Shown here: piece after piece, positions 12,605 through 20,795 of the stretch | Layout of the letters: every line of letters starts with the position of its first letter | How positions within the stretch are numbered: the stretch's first letter is position 1 | Source: Micromonospora siamensis | GTDB lineage: Bacteria; Actinomycetota; Actinomycetes; Mycobacteriales; Micromonosporaceae | NCBI RefSeq assembly: GCF_900090305.1 | Contig: NZ_LT607751.1 | Location: forward strand, 1,674,001-1,738,000 | Length of the DNA: 64,000 bases | Direction: 5' to 3' | Made by a program: the position numbers and the translations under genes | Notes under the pieces: model-generated | Database searches by the model: none | Told to the model about the DNA's origin: nothing | Seen by the model: only the letters and a program-made list of their open reading frames with translations

Positions 12605-13768
12605 ATGCCCGCAGAGGAGTCGTTCGACGTCTACCGGTTGCCCGAGGAGCACGAGGCGATCCGGGAGGCGGTCCGTGAGGTCTGCGAGGCGAAGGTGGCG
12701 CCGAACGCCGCCGAGGCCGACGAGACCGCCGAGTTCCCGAAGGCGTCGTACGACGCCCTGCGGGCCGCGGACTTCCACGCGCCGCACATTCCGGTCGAGT
12801 ACGGCGGCGCCGGCGCGGACGCGCTGGCCACGGCCATCGTGATCGAGGAGGTGGCGCGGGCCTGCGCCTCGTCGTCGCTGATCCCGGCGGTGAACAAGCT
12901 GGGCACCATGCCGCTGATCCTGGCCGGCTCGGAGGAGCTGAAGCGGAAGTACCTCACCCCGGTCGCCTCCGGCGACGCGATGTTCTCCTACTGCCTCTCC
13001 GAGCCGGAGGCGGGCAGCGACGCGGCCTCGATGACCACCAAGGCGGTCCGCGACGGCGACCACTGGGTGCTCAACGGCGTGAAGCGGTGGATCACCAACG
13101 CGGGCGTGTCGGAGTACTACACCGTCTTCGCTGTGACCGATCCCACAGCCCGCTCAAGGGGCATCTCGGCCTTCGTGGTGGAGAAGTCGGACGCCGGGGT
13201 CAGCTTCGGCGCGCCGGAGAAGAAGCTCGGCATCAAGGGTTCGCCGACCCGCGAGGTCTACTTCGACAACGTGCGGATCCCGGCCGACCGGATGATCGGC
13301 GCCGAGGGCACCGGATTCGCCACCGCGATGAAGACCCTGGACCACACCCGGGTCACCATCGCCGCGCAGGCGCTGGGCATCGCGCAGGGCGCGCTGGACT
13401 ACGCCAAGGGGTACGTCCAGGAGCGCAAGCAGTTCGGCAAGCCGGTCGCCGAATTCCAGGGCATCCAGTTCATGCTCGCCGACATGGGCATGAAGCTGGA
13501 GGCGGCCCGGCAGCTGACGTACGCGGCGGCCGGCAAGTCGGAGCGTGGCGACGCCGACCTGACCTACTTCGGCGCGGCGGCGAAGTGTTTCGCCTCGGAC
13601 GCCGCCATGGAGATCACCACCGACGCGGTGCAGCTGCTCGGCGGTTACGGCTACACCCGCGACTACCCGGTCGAGCGGATGATGCGGGACGCCAAGATCA
13701 CCCAGATCTACGAGGGCACCAACCAGGTGCAGCGCATCGTCATGGCCCGCCACCTGCTCAAGGGCTGA
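12605..13768 (+). CDS. Acyl-CoA dehydrogenase
   Basis: This 387-residue FAD-dependent acyl-CoA dehydrogenase introduces a 2,3-double bond into a CoA thioester. It has the family signatures YCLSEPEAGSDAASM and WITNAG in the flavin-binding beta domain. The C-terminal segment is QLLGGYGYTRDYPVERMMRD (split here from the following IYEGTNQVQRI, which holds the likely catalytic Glu). ATG at 12605 is chosen over an upstream ATG at 12578 because the run AGGGGAGGGG ends 4 nt before it. Short- or medium-chain substrates are likely, but specificity cannot be read. It is the last intact chromosomal gene before the decayed segment and the peptide cluster. Confidence 0.92.
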   Translation: MPAEESFDVYRLPEEHEAIREAVREVCEAKVAPNAAEADETAEFPKASYDALRAADFHAPHIPVEYGGAGADALATAIVIEEVARACASSSLIPAVNKLGTMPLILAGSEELKRKYLTPVASGDAMFSYCLSEPEAGSDAASMTTKAVRDGDHWVLNGVKRWITNAGVSEYYTVFAVTDPTARSRGISAFVVEKSDAGVSFGAPEKKLGIKGSPTREVYFDNVRIPADRMIGAEGTGFATAMKTLDHTRVTIAAQALGIAQGALDYAKGYVQERKQFGKPVAEFQGIQFMLADMGMKLEAARQLTYAAAGKSERGDADLTYFGAAAKCFASDAAMEITTDAVQLLGGYGYTRDYPVERMMRDAKITQIYEGTNQVQRIVMARHLLKG

Positions 13769-13863
13769 CCGGGCTCGCTCTTCGGGCGGGGGTCAGGGTC
13801 GAGCTTCTGGTCGGCGTCCGTCGGCCATGACCCCCTACCCCAAGGGGCGCGGTGGAGGGCCGG

Positions 13864-14200
13864 TCACGTGCCGCGGTAGGTGCCCACGCTCCAGAGGTTG
13901 CCACCCGCGTCACGGAGATCGAACTGGTGCGACCCGTAGCCCGCGTCGTGCAGTTCGGTCACCACCTCCACCTCTCGGTTGGTCCTGACCCGGCTCCAGA
14001 TCTCGTTCACGGTGGCGGCCCGGGCGGTGACCACGTACACCCCCTGTGGGCCGGGTGCGCCCCAGGCGCCCGGCTTGCCGCGCGACCCGAACATCACACC
14101 CCCGCCGTCGGGCCAGCGGATCGACGTCGGTGAAGCCGACGCTGGGCCCGACGGTGGGTGGGGGAGAGCCGGCCGAGCGGCTGGTCGAGGTGTCAGTCAT
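13864..14200 (-). pseudogene. VOC/glyoxalase-fold protein remnant
   Basis: The 5' end (ATG at 14200) encodes MTDTSTSRSAGSPPPTVGPS plus a few residues, and then the frame is lost near 14125. A second frame continues with WPDGGGVMFGSRGKPGAWG and QFDLRDAGGNLWSVGTY to the stop at 13864. Those are the C-terminal half of a vicinal-oxygen-chelate (glyoxalase/bleomycin-resistance-like) protein. About 50-60 central residues expected for the family are missing. This is therefore an internal deletion with a frameshift, not a sequencing slip alone. The start overlaps the end of the AraC-type remnant, so the two were once an operon. Confidence 0.75.
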
Positions 14201-15000
14201 GGGTTGATCCTGCGGCGTCGTCCACCGCGACGTATTGGACGTCGGGGAACTCCTCCGCCAACCAGGTGCCGACACTGCAGCCGGCGAGGGCCTGCCACTC
14301 CCGGCACAGGTGTGACTGGTAGGCGTACCCGCAACGGGCCGCGACCTCGGCGCGCGGCGGCCGGCGCGGGACGGCGAGCCGCCGCCGGGCGGCCTGGAAC
14401 CGGGCGATCCGCACGGCGGCCTTCGGCGTCAGCCCGGTCGCGGCGCGGAACCGTTCGGACAGATGTCGGCGGCTGTACGCGATGTGTTCGGCGACGGCCG
14501 AGACGCGTACCCGGCCGTCCCGGGCGAAGATCAGCCGCCGGGCCTCCCGCACCTCGTCGGGGAGGGGCGGTGTCCGACGGTCGAACCGGCGGAGCAGGGT
14601 CGCGTCGAGCAGCTCGAAGCGTTCCCGCCATCCGCCCGGCGATCCAGTCCGTGCACGAGCCGGTCCGCCGCCGGCCCGACACGTCGGCCAGCTCGACCGC
14701 GCGTCCGCCCAGTTCGGCTGCGGGAAGGCCGAGCAACGCCGAGGCCCCGAGCGGGGTGAGGTTGTCGTGCAGACCGTCCAGCCCGGTCGAGGCGTCGATC
14801 AGGACAGCCGAGGTGTGCAGCCCGCGACGACGCCGTGCGCGGCTACCGCTCCGGCGGCCCCGGTCACGCGCAGCGGTGCAGCCAGCTCCACGACCAGCGT
14901 GAGGTTCTGCGACGGCAGGCCCCGATGCAGACCCGCGGGGTACGCCGGTAGCCGTGCGCCGTCGCCACGTACGGCCGCAGCGCTGGCGGTGGCGTATTGC
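14193..15000 (-). pseudogene. AraC-family transcriptional regulator, multiply frameshifted
   Basis: The C-terminal helix-turn-helix half is intact from about 14640 down to 14193: RERFELLDATLLRRFDRR, then SAVAEHIAYSRRHLSERFRA. Upstream, family-like segments sit in other frames: LHTSAVLIDASTGLDGLHDN and LTPLGASALLGLPAAELGGR in one, and TLVVELAAPLRVTGAAGAVA in another. At least three frame changes are needed to join them (near 14635, 14670 and 14830). No single frame could give a working regulator. It is followed with overlap by the VOC remnant, a pairing common in actinomycetes. Both have decayed together at the cluster boundary. Confidence 0.75.
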
Positions 15001-15694
15001 TGACGAACTACACCCTCCGATCATGCCCGGTGTCGGCCTACCGGGGAACGCGACGACCGTGACCCGGTAGGGGGCCGGCCGCTAAGGGTCTGATTGCGAC
15101 TCTCTTTGCAGTACTGGGGTGGCTGGGTCAATTTGACTCGGCCACACCGATTCCGTCGGGCCGCGCGTCTCGGGCCAGGAAAATGCGATGACGTCGGTTG
15201 TCGGAAATTATTGGATGACTACATGAGCTTATTGTCTTCGATAAGCTTATTGCCCCCGGAAAGGCGGTGGAGCGGGGCCCTGTGCGATGATCCACATCGC
15301 GGTCGGGCAGCACCATCGGGAAGGTCTTTGCCCGGTGGGGGTTGCTGTGGCCTTTGCATGTGGATTCTCCTGGGGCGGTGATGACGCTCCCGGCTTCCGG
15401 TATGGGTGGCGATTGAGCGCAACCCGATGGCGTTAGCGCCGCTCGGTGAGCGCTGGCATCGCGATCTTTCACCCGTCCTCCGGTCGGTGGCGACTCCGTC
15501 CCGGAGGATCCGCAACCGTGCGACCGCGGCGGTTGCGTCTCCGCCGTGCAGAGACGCAACCGTGTCCCGTAGGCAGGCGACAAGGTGCGGAGCGCGGTCA
15601 TCCGTGACGATTCCTGGCACCACCCCATCGGGATGCCCGACGCCCGGGAACTCGTCCGCCGGATCGCAATGGCGGGCCCGTGCCGCCGCCGTGT
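15001..15694. other. Non-coding, compositionally mixed gap at the cluster boundary
   Basis: About 690 bp lack a supportable gene. The stretch 15110-15260 is unusually A+T-rich for this window. It contains AGCTTAT (15227-15233) and ATAAGCT (15242-15248) as a small hairpin. A minus-strand frame across 15450-15650 has some protein-like residues, but it has no start, no ribosome binding site and no recognisable family, so it is not called. Confidence 0.6.
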
Positions 15695-16603
15695 TCACTC
15701 CAGCCCGAACGATTGCCCGTTCTGACCGGTCAGCAGTGCCATGCCCAACCGGGTGGGGACGTGCAGCACCGTGTTGCGCTGGCGCTGGGTCGTTATGAGA
15801 CCTGCCTTGCGCAGCACCGTCGCGTGCTGACTCGCGCCGGCGGGGGAGATGCCCAGCCGCTCGGCCAGTTCTCCGGTGCTGGCGCTGTTCGCCAGTTCTC
15901 GCAGCACGGCCGCCCTGGTGTGACCCATCAGTGCGGCCAGGCCGGCGGTGCTGTTGACCGGCTCCTTCCACAGCGCCGACGCCATCGCCTGGTCCGGCAG
16001 CGCCGGAAACAGCACCGCCGGGCGCCCCAGCACTCGATGGGACTCGATGAACACCGCCCGGTCGGAGAGGAAGACGGCCGGGGCCAGCAGCAGTCCTCGT
16101 CCGTCGAGGTGGACATCCCGGCTGTCCGCGCGGGAGATCTCCAGTACCGGGGCCTGCCATGTGGTGCGTGCGCCTAGATTGGCGAGGATCGACTCGGTAC
16201 CCCCCGTCAGCACCATGCGCCCCCGGGCTTCGCGCTCGATCTCCCGGTAGGCGGACATGCGCTCCCAGTAGGGTTTGATCGCCACGCGGGAGAAGTCCTG
16301 CACCGCGGCGGAGATGCGTTGCGGATTGCAGCCCATCTCCGCCAGCTCGTCCAGGCCCCGCTGAGGGCCCCGATCGATGAGCCAGAGGAGGCTCGAAAGG
16401 GGCCGCAGCGGCGGCGGCAGGATGCGAGTGGGGCTGCCCTGGCGTTCGAGCTCATGGCGAACTCGCTGGCGCCACCTGCGAAAGACGCCACTCCCGGAAT
16501 CGTCGAGGGAGTCCAGTGCGAATATGGTCTCCGCCAGGACTCCCAGTGAGTTCATCACTCTTATCCGGGTCAGGTCAGTAACCGTAAAGTGAATTCTTAA
16601 CAC
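15695..16603 (-). CDS. ArsR-type winged-helix transcriptional regulator
   Basis: This 302-residue regulator is of the long ArsR/DUF5937-like type. The first 210 residues form a helical effector domain without recognised metal sites. The C-terminus (about 220-295) is a winged helix with LANSASTGELAERLGISPAG and ASQHATVLRKAGLITTQRQ, the expected DNA-recognition region. The stop is at 15695. It is transcribed away from the aminotransferase gene that opens the biosynthetic block, and a short palindrome lies about 30 bp upstream of its start (16632-16645). It is therefore a plausible cluster-situated regulator. Neither ligand nor targets can be told. Confidence 0.82.
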   Translation of the reverse strand: MLRIHFTVTDLTRIRVMNSLGVLAETIFALDSLDDSGSGVFRRWRQRVRHELERQGSPTRILPPPLRPLSSLLWLIDRGPQRGLDELAEMGCNPQRISAAVQDFSRVAIKPYWERMSAYREIEREARGRMVLTGGTESILANLGARTTWQAPVLEISRADSRDVHLDGRGLLLAPAVFLSDRAVFIESHRVLGRPAVLFPALPDQAMASALWKEPVNSTAGLAALMGHTRAAVLRELANSASTGELAERLGISPAGASQHATVLRKAGLITTQRQRNTVLHVPTRLGMALLTGQNGQSFGLE

Positions 16604-17193
16604 AACGTTCCCCCCGTGGTGTCAGACATTTTAGTATGGTTACTATTCAGTTTGGTGTCTGCGTCGAAAGGTCCTTCAGGTAGGTGTGGTGGCGCCCCCT
16701 GCGGCTGCTGGTGTGACTTCGTGGCGTCACATCAGGAGGCTCATTCGTATCGGCGTGGGCAATTTCCCCCGTTCCGCGGTTGTCTCCGGCCCGGCGCCGG
16801 ACTTAGCATTTTTTGCGGGTCAGCGGTGGTGGCGAGACAGTTGTGGGCCTGGCTCCGGGTGACGTCGGCCGAGGCATCGAGAATCTTTGCCTACGGATAT
16901 CCGGGGTGTCAACACCGTCTTACGTGGACAAGATTGACTTCGGCGGACCGGGTAGCCAGTGAGTGTCGTCTTTAAGTCATGTCGGCTGGCGCGGCGGGCA
17001 CTCGCGGGCGAAAGTGGTCGATGATCTTATAGCGGGCCGCTGAGTCGCCCGTTCACGTGCCGGAGAGTGCCCGCTTCCGGATCAGCGACCCCAGCTCACC
17101 TGGCGCGTTCGTCCTCGGCTGAAAGACATGGATCGCCCCCGCCCGGAACGGCCACGATCGGGCCGCCACGTCGGTGGGAGGGGTTCTCGAAAC
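16604..17193. other. Divergent promoter region opening the biosynthetic cluster
   Basis: About 590 bp lie between the minus-strand ArsR-type gene and the plus-strand aminotransferase gene. The region is richer in A+T than its surroundings. A 119-codon GTG-started frame (16616-16975) has no family resemblance, no ribosome binding site and Cys/Trp-rich content, so it is not called. Promoters for both directions are expected here. No -10/-35 pair could be assigned with confidence. Confidence 0.65.
16632..16645. promoter_or_regulatory. Candidate operator palindrome upstream of the ArsR-type gene
   Basis: TAGTATGGTTACTA has 5-bp inverted arms (TAGTA/TACTA) around TGGT. It sits 29 bp upstream of the regulator's start codon in an A+T-rich patch of a divergent promoter region. 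The position fits autoregulation. The arms are short, so this is only a candidate. Confidence 0.4.
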
Positions 17194-18390
17194 ATGACAC
17201 GACTGGACGAGGAGCCGGAGGCGGGCCGGCACCGGTTCGCCGGACGAGCGCGCCGCCTCTCCGTAGGCGGGCTCACCAAGCTGCTGGGCGCCGGGGTGCC
17301 CGCGGACACCCTGGATTTCGCCGTGGGGACACCGGCCTGGCCGGATCCGCCGGCCGAGGTGGTCGAGGCGGCGTGCGCGGCCCTGCGCGGCGGCGCCAAC
17401 CAGTACGCCCCGCCGGACGGCGACCTGGGCCTGCGTACCGCACTGGCCGGCTGGCTCGGGCGGGGCGTCGACCCGCTGACCGAGCTCACCATCACCTCCG
17501 GGGCCACCGAGGCGCTGTGCGTCGCACTGCTGGCAACCGTGGACCCCGGTGACGAGGTTGTCGTGCTGGAACCCTGCTACGAGAACTTCCTGACCGCCAT
17601 CACCGTCGCCGGCGCGCAGGCCAGGTTCGTTCCGCTGCGTGGGGACGGCTGGCGCTACGACTCCGAGGAACTGGCCGCCGCGTTCGGCCCCCGGACCCGC
17701 GCCGTCGTCGTCAACACGCCGAACAATCCGACGGGCCGCCTGCTCACCGCGGACGACATCCGGGAGATCGGCGCGCTCTGCGAACGCTGGGACACGACGA
17801 TCATCTCGGACGAGGTCTACTCCTCGTACGTCTTCGACGGCCGGGCCCACCTCTCCCCGCGTGACGTACCCGGCGCCGGGCACCGCACCATCGTTCTCGG
17901 CAGCCTCTCGAAGAGCCACGCCATCAGCGGCTGGCGGATGGGGTTCCTGCTCGCCGACGCGGAGCGCACCGAAGTGCTGCGCCGGGTGCACATCGTCACC
18001 AGTGGCGGCGCGGCGCACCCGTTGCAGGCCGGGCTGGCCGAGGCGCACCTTCTCGGCGGCACTGCGTGGGATCCCCGGCCCGGTCTGCAGGACCGCCGGG
18101 ACCGGGTGGTCGAGGCGTTGCGCGGCTACGGCCTGCGCTGCGTCGCACCGCAGGGCGGCTGCTACGCCCTGGCCGACATACGGGACGTCAGCGACACCGA
18201 CTCCGAGGCGTTCGTGCTGGACCTGCTGGCCGGGTCGCGCGTCCTGTTCGTACCAGGGACGTTCTTCTTCCCCAACGGGGGCGGCAAACACCTCGTCCGC
18301 GTCGCGTTCAACCGCCCGGACAGCGTCATCGACGAGCTGGTCGCCCGCCTCGGCGGCGCGGCGGTACCGGCTACCACCAGGGGAGCATGA
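17194..18390 (+). CDS. PLP-dependent class I/II aminotransferase
   Basis: This 398-residue fold-type I aminotransferase has FAVGTPAWPDPP near the N-terminus, NTPNNPTGRLL and DEVYSSYVFDG in the middle, and SLSKSHAISGWRMG with the PLP lysine at K240. ATG at 17194 is chosen because GGGAGGGG lies 10 nt upstream. A longer frame from 17128 lacks a good ribosome binding site. It overlaps the LeuB-like gene by 4 bases (ATGA). The inferred role is amination of the alpha-keto acid made by the LeuA/C/D/B-like enzymes and/or the MppJ-like methyltransferase, giving a non-proteinogenic amino acid for the NRPS. Aromatic or branched substrates are equally possible. Confidence 0.88.
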   Translation: MTRLDEEPEAGRHRFAGRARRLSVGGLTKLLGAGVPADTLDFAVGTPAWPDPPAEVVEAACAALRGGANQYAPPDGDLGLRTALAGWLGRGVDPLTELTITSGATEALCVALLATVDPGDEVVVLEPCYENFLTAITVAGAQARFVPLRGDGWRYDSEELAAAFGPRTRAVVVNTPNNPTGRLLTADDIREIGALCERWDTTIISDEVYSSYVFDGRAHLSPRDVPGAGHRTIVLGSLSKSHAISGWRMGFLLADAERTEVLRRVHIVTSGGAAHPLQAGLAEAHLLGGTAWDPRPGLQDRRDRVVEALRGYGLRCVAPQGGCYALADIRDVSDTDSEAFVLDLLAGSRVLFVPGTFFFPNGGGKHLVRVAFNRPDSVIDELVARLGGAAVPATTRGA

Positions 18391-19430
18391 TGAACACCAT
18401 CGCGGTGATTCCGGGCGACGGCGTCGGGCCGGAGGTCGCCCGGGAGGCGACCGAGACCGTCACGGCCCTCGGCCTGGACCTCACTTTCGACGTCCTCGAC
18501 CACATCAACGCCGACACCTATCTCGAGACGGGTGTCGCCATGTCCGAGGACGACCTGCAGCGGGTGCGCCGGGCCGGCGGGGTGCTGTTCGGGGCGGTGG
18601 GGGACCCGCGCGTCTCGTCCACCGGCTACGCCCGCGACATCCTGCTGCGGCTGCGCTTCGAATTCGACCTGTACGTCAACCACCGGCCCGCCGCACTGCT
18701 GCACGACCGGGTGAGCCCGCTGCGCGACCCGGCCCGCCGGGCCATCGACCTGGTCGTCGTGCGGGAGAACACCGAAGGGCTCTACCTAGGTGTGGGAGGC
18801 GTGCTGCGCGGCGGTACGAAGGACGAGGTCGCGATCGACGAGGAGGTGAACACCTATCTCGGGGTCAGCCGCATCCTCGACTACGCCTTCTCCGTCGCTC
18901 GCCGGTCGGTGTGCATGGTGGACAAGTCGAACGCGGTCCGGCACGGCGGCCAGCTGTGGCAGCGCTGCTGGTGCGAGGCCGTCGCCCGCCGCCCCGACGT
19001 CGAGACCTCGCATTTGTACGTGGACGCCGCGGCGATGAACCTGGTCGCCGACCCGACCCGTTTCGACGTCGTCGTCACGAACAACTCGTACGGGGACATC
19101 CTCAGCGACCTCACCGCTCAGCTGGCCGGTGGCATCGGGAGCGCGGCGTCGGTGAACCTGAACCCGGAGACGGGGTTCGCCCTGTTCGAACCGGTACACG
19201 GCTCGGCGCCGGACATCGCAGGCAAGGGCATCGCCAACCCGATCGGAGCGCTGGAGAGCGCCGCGTTACTGCTGGACAGGCATGGTCACAGCGGTGAGGC
19301 GCGGGCCCTGCGCGACGCGGTCAGGCGCACGGTGGCGGCCGGAAGGTGCACCCCGGACCTCGGTGGCACGTTGACCACCGCGCAGGCGGGCGCGGCGATC
19401 CGTGCCGAATTGCTGGCGACGGGATGGTGA
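18387..19430 (+). CDS. LeuB-like 3-isopropylmalate dehydrogenase homologue
   Basis: This 347-residue member of the isocitrate/isopropylmalate dehydrogenase family oxidatively decarboxylates a 3-substituted malate to an alpha-keto acid. It has VIPGDGVGPEV at the N-terminus, VVRENTEGLYLG, the metal/substrate Asp region FDVVVTNNSYGDILSDL, and FEPVHGSAPDIAGKGIANP for NAD binding. The start ATG overlaps the aminotransferase stop. Its partners (LeuA-, LeuC- and LeuD-like genes) lie 39 kb away at the other end of the cluster. Together they form a complete alpha-keto-acid chain-extension set. One in-frame TTA leucine codon occurs at 19266. It could instead supply extra leucine precursor. Confidence 0.86.
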   Translation: MMNTIAVIPGDGVGPEVAREATETVTALGLDLTFDVLDHINADTYLETGVAMSEDDLQRVRRAGGVLFGAVGDPRVSSTGYARDILLRLRFEFDLYVNHRPAALLHDRVSPLRDPARRAIDLVVVRENTEGLYLGVGGVLRGGTKDEVAIDEEVNTYLGVSRILDYAFSVARRSVCMVDKSNAVRHGGQLWQRCWCEAVARRPDVETSHLYVDAAAMNLVADPTRFDVVVTNNSYGDILSDLTAQLAGGIGSAASVNLNPETGFALFEPVHGSAPDIAGKGIANPIGALESAALLLDRHGHSGEARALRDAVRRTVAAGRCTPDLGGTLTTAQAGAAIRAELLATGW

Positions 19431-19460
19431 TCGTCACGCGGACGCCGGGAGGACGCGGCA

Positions 19461-20645
19461 ATGGATCTGGGTGACGCCGACCTGTACCTGAGCGCCGAGC
19501 GTTACCAGCGGTGGCGCGAACACACCGAGGCGGATGCCGTCCTGTGGAGCGGACCGGGGACGTCACCCGGCGGTTTCTGGTCGGTCTTCTCCCACGAGCA
19601 CTGCCGCTCCCTCTTCGCCCACTCCGCGCCGTTCACCTCCGAGTACGGCATGATGATCGGCTTCGACGCGGACCACCCTGACCGATCAGGCGGGCGGATG
19701 CTGGTGGTCAGCGACGGGGCCAGGCACGCCCGGCTGCGCAAGCTCATCGGGCCCTTCCTGTCCCGCATGCGCGCCGTGTCGATGGAGGACGCGGTCCGCC
19801 GCGAGATCCGTACCCATGTCGAAGCCCTCTGCGACGGCGAGGTGCACGACGTCGCCACCGGCCTGGCGCCCCGCATCCCGGCGGCGGTGGTGTGCGAGGT
19901 GCTGGACATCCCGGTGGGCGAACGCGACCGGCTGATCGAGCTGACCAACCACGCCTTCGGGGGCGCCGACGAGACGTTCGACAAGATGACGCCCTCCCAG
20001 GCCCACACCGAGATCCTGTACTACTTCAACGACCTGATCGCGCGGCGGCGCCGCCGACCGGGACAGGACCTGATCAGCGGGATGCTGCGCGATCAGGGAC
20101 TGAGCGCCTCCGACGTCGTCATCAACTGCGACAACGTGCTCATCGGCGGCAACGAGACGACCCGGCACGCGATCGCCGGCTGTTTCGAGATCCTCGGCGA
20201 GCGCCCGGAGCTGCTCACCCTGCTCCGGGAGCGCCCCGAGGCCGTGCACCCGCTCATCGAGGAGGTGCTGCGCTGGACATCCCCCGCCATGCACGTCCTG
20301 CGGGTCGCCACCGAGCAGGTGACCATCGGCGGGCAGGAGATCGCGAAAGGCTCGGCCGTGGTCGCCTGGCTGGCCGCCGCCAACCGGGACGAGCGCGTCT
20401 TTCCTGAGGCGGACGTGTTCCGCCCGGATCGGCAGCCGAACAAGCACCTCGGCTTCGGCTACGGGCCACACGTGTGCCTCGGCGCCGCACTCGCCCGGCT
20501 GGAGATCCGCCTGCTCCTCGAGGCGTTGGCGGAGCTCACCGACGCGGTGGTGGTCCCGACGCCGCCCGTCGCGCTGCGGTCGAACCTGGTGCAGGGCCGT
20601 CGCAGCCTGCGCGTGACCGTCACACCGCGGGGCCGGGTCGGCTGA
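19461..20645 (+). CDS. Cytochrome P450 (P450-1)
   Basis: This soluble bacterial P450 has 394 residues. The heme-binding loop is FGYGPHVCLG, with the axial cysteine at C339. The I-helix segment is IGGNETTRHA, and the K-helix ExxR is EEVLRW with downstream Arg. It has no membrane anchor. The GGNETT-type I-helix is, from memory, seen in P450s that beta-hydroxylate carrier-protein-bound amino acids (NovI/NikQ-like), which would fit an NRPS cluster. The assignment is tentative. It lies 30 bp after the LeuB-like gene and 150 bp before NRPS1, probably in one transcript. Ferredoxin partners are not in the window. Confidence 0.9.
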   Translation: MDLGDADLYLSAERYQRWREHTEADAVLWSGPGTSPGGFWSVFSHEHCRSLFAHSAPFTSEYGMMIGFDADHPDRSGGRMLVVSDGARHARLRKLIGPFLSRMRAVSMEDAVRREIRTHVEALCDGEVHDVATGLAPRIPAAVVCEVLDIPVGERDRLIELTNHAFGGADETFDKMTPSQAHTEILYYFNDLIARRRRRPGQDLISGMLRDQGLSASDVVINCDNVLIGGNETTRHAIAGCFEILGERPELLTLLRERPEAVHPLIEEVLRWTSPAMHVLRVATEQVTIGGQEIAKGSAVVAWLAAANRDERVFPEADVFRPDRQPNKHLGFGYGPHVCLGAALARLEIRLLLEALAELTDAVVVPTPPVALRSNLVQGRRSLRVTVTPRGRVG

Positions 20646-20795
20646 ACGCCGTACCCGCCCACCAACCCTGCGGAACGCATTTCCCCCGAGGTTGAAAGGC
20701 CGTGGCACCGGCCCACCCGTCGCGCGACGCTGTCGTCTGCCCGACGCGTCGGTCCGGAACACGCTCACCGACGACATCGATACCTGGAGGGTCAC

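Noticed and set aside
15219..15694. Possible small minus-strand gene downstream of the ArsR-type gene
   Set aside because: Some residues look protein-like, but there is no start, ribosome binding site or homologous family. It was kept as a non-coding gap.
16616..16975. 119-codon plus-strand frame in the promoter region of the cluster
   Set aside because: It has a GTG start without ribosome binding site, Cys/Trp-rich content, no family, and occupies a divergent promoter region.
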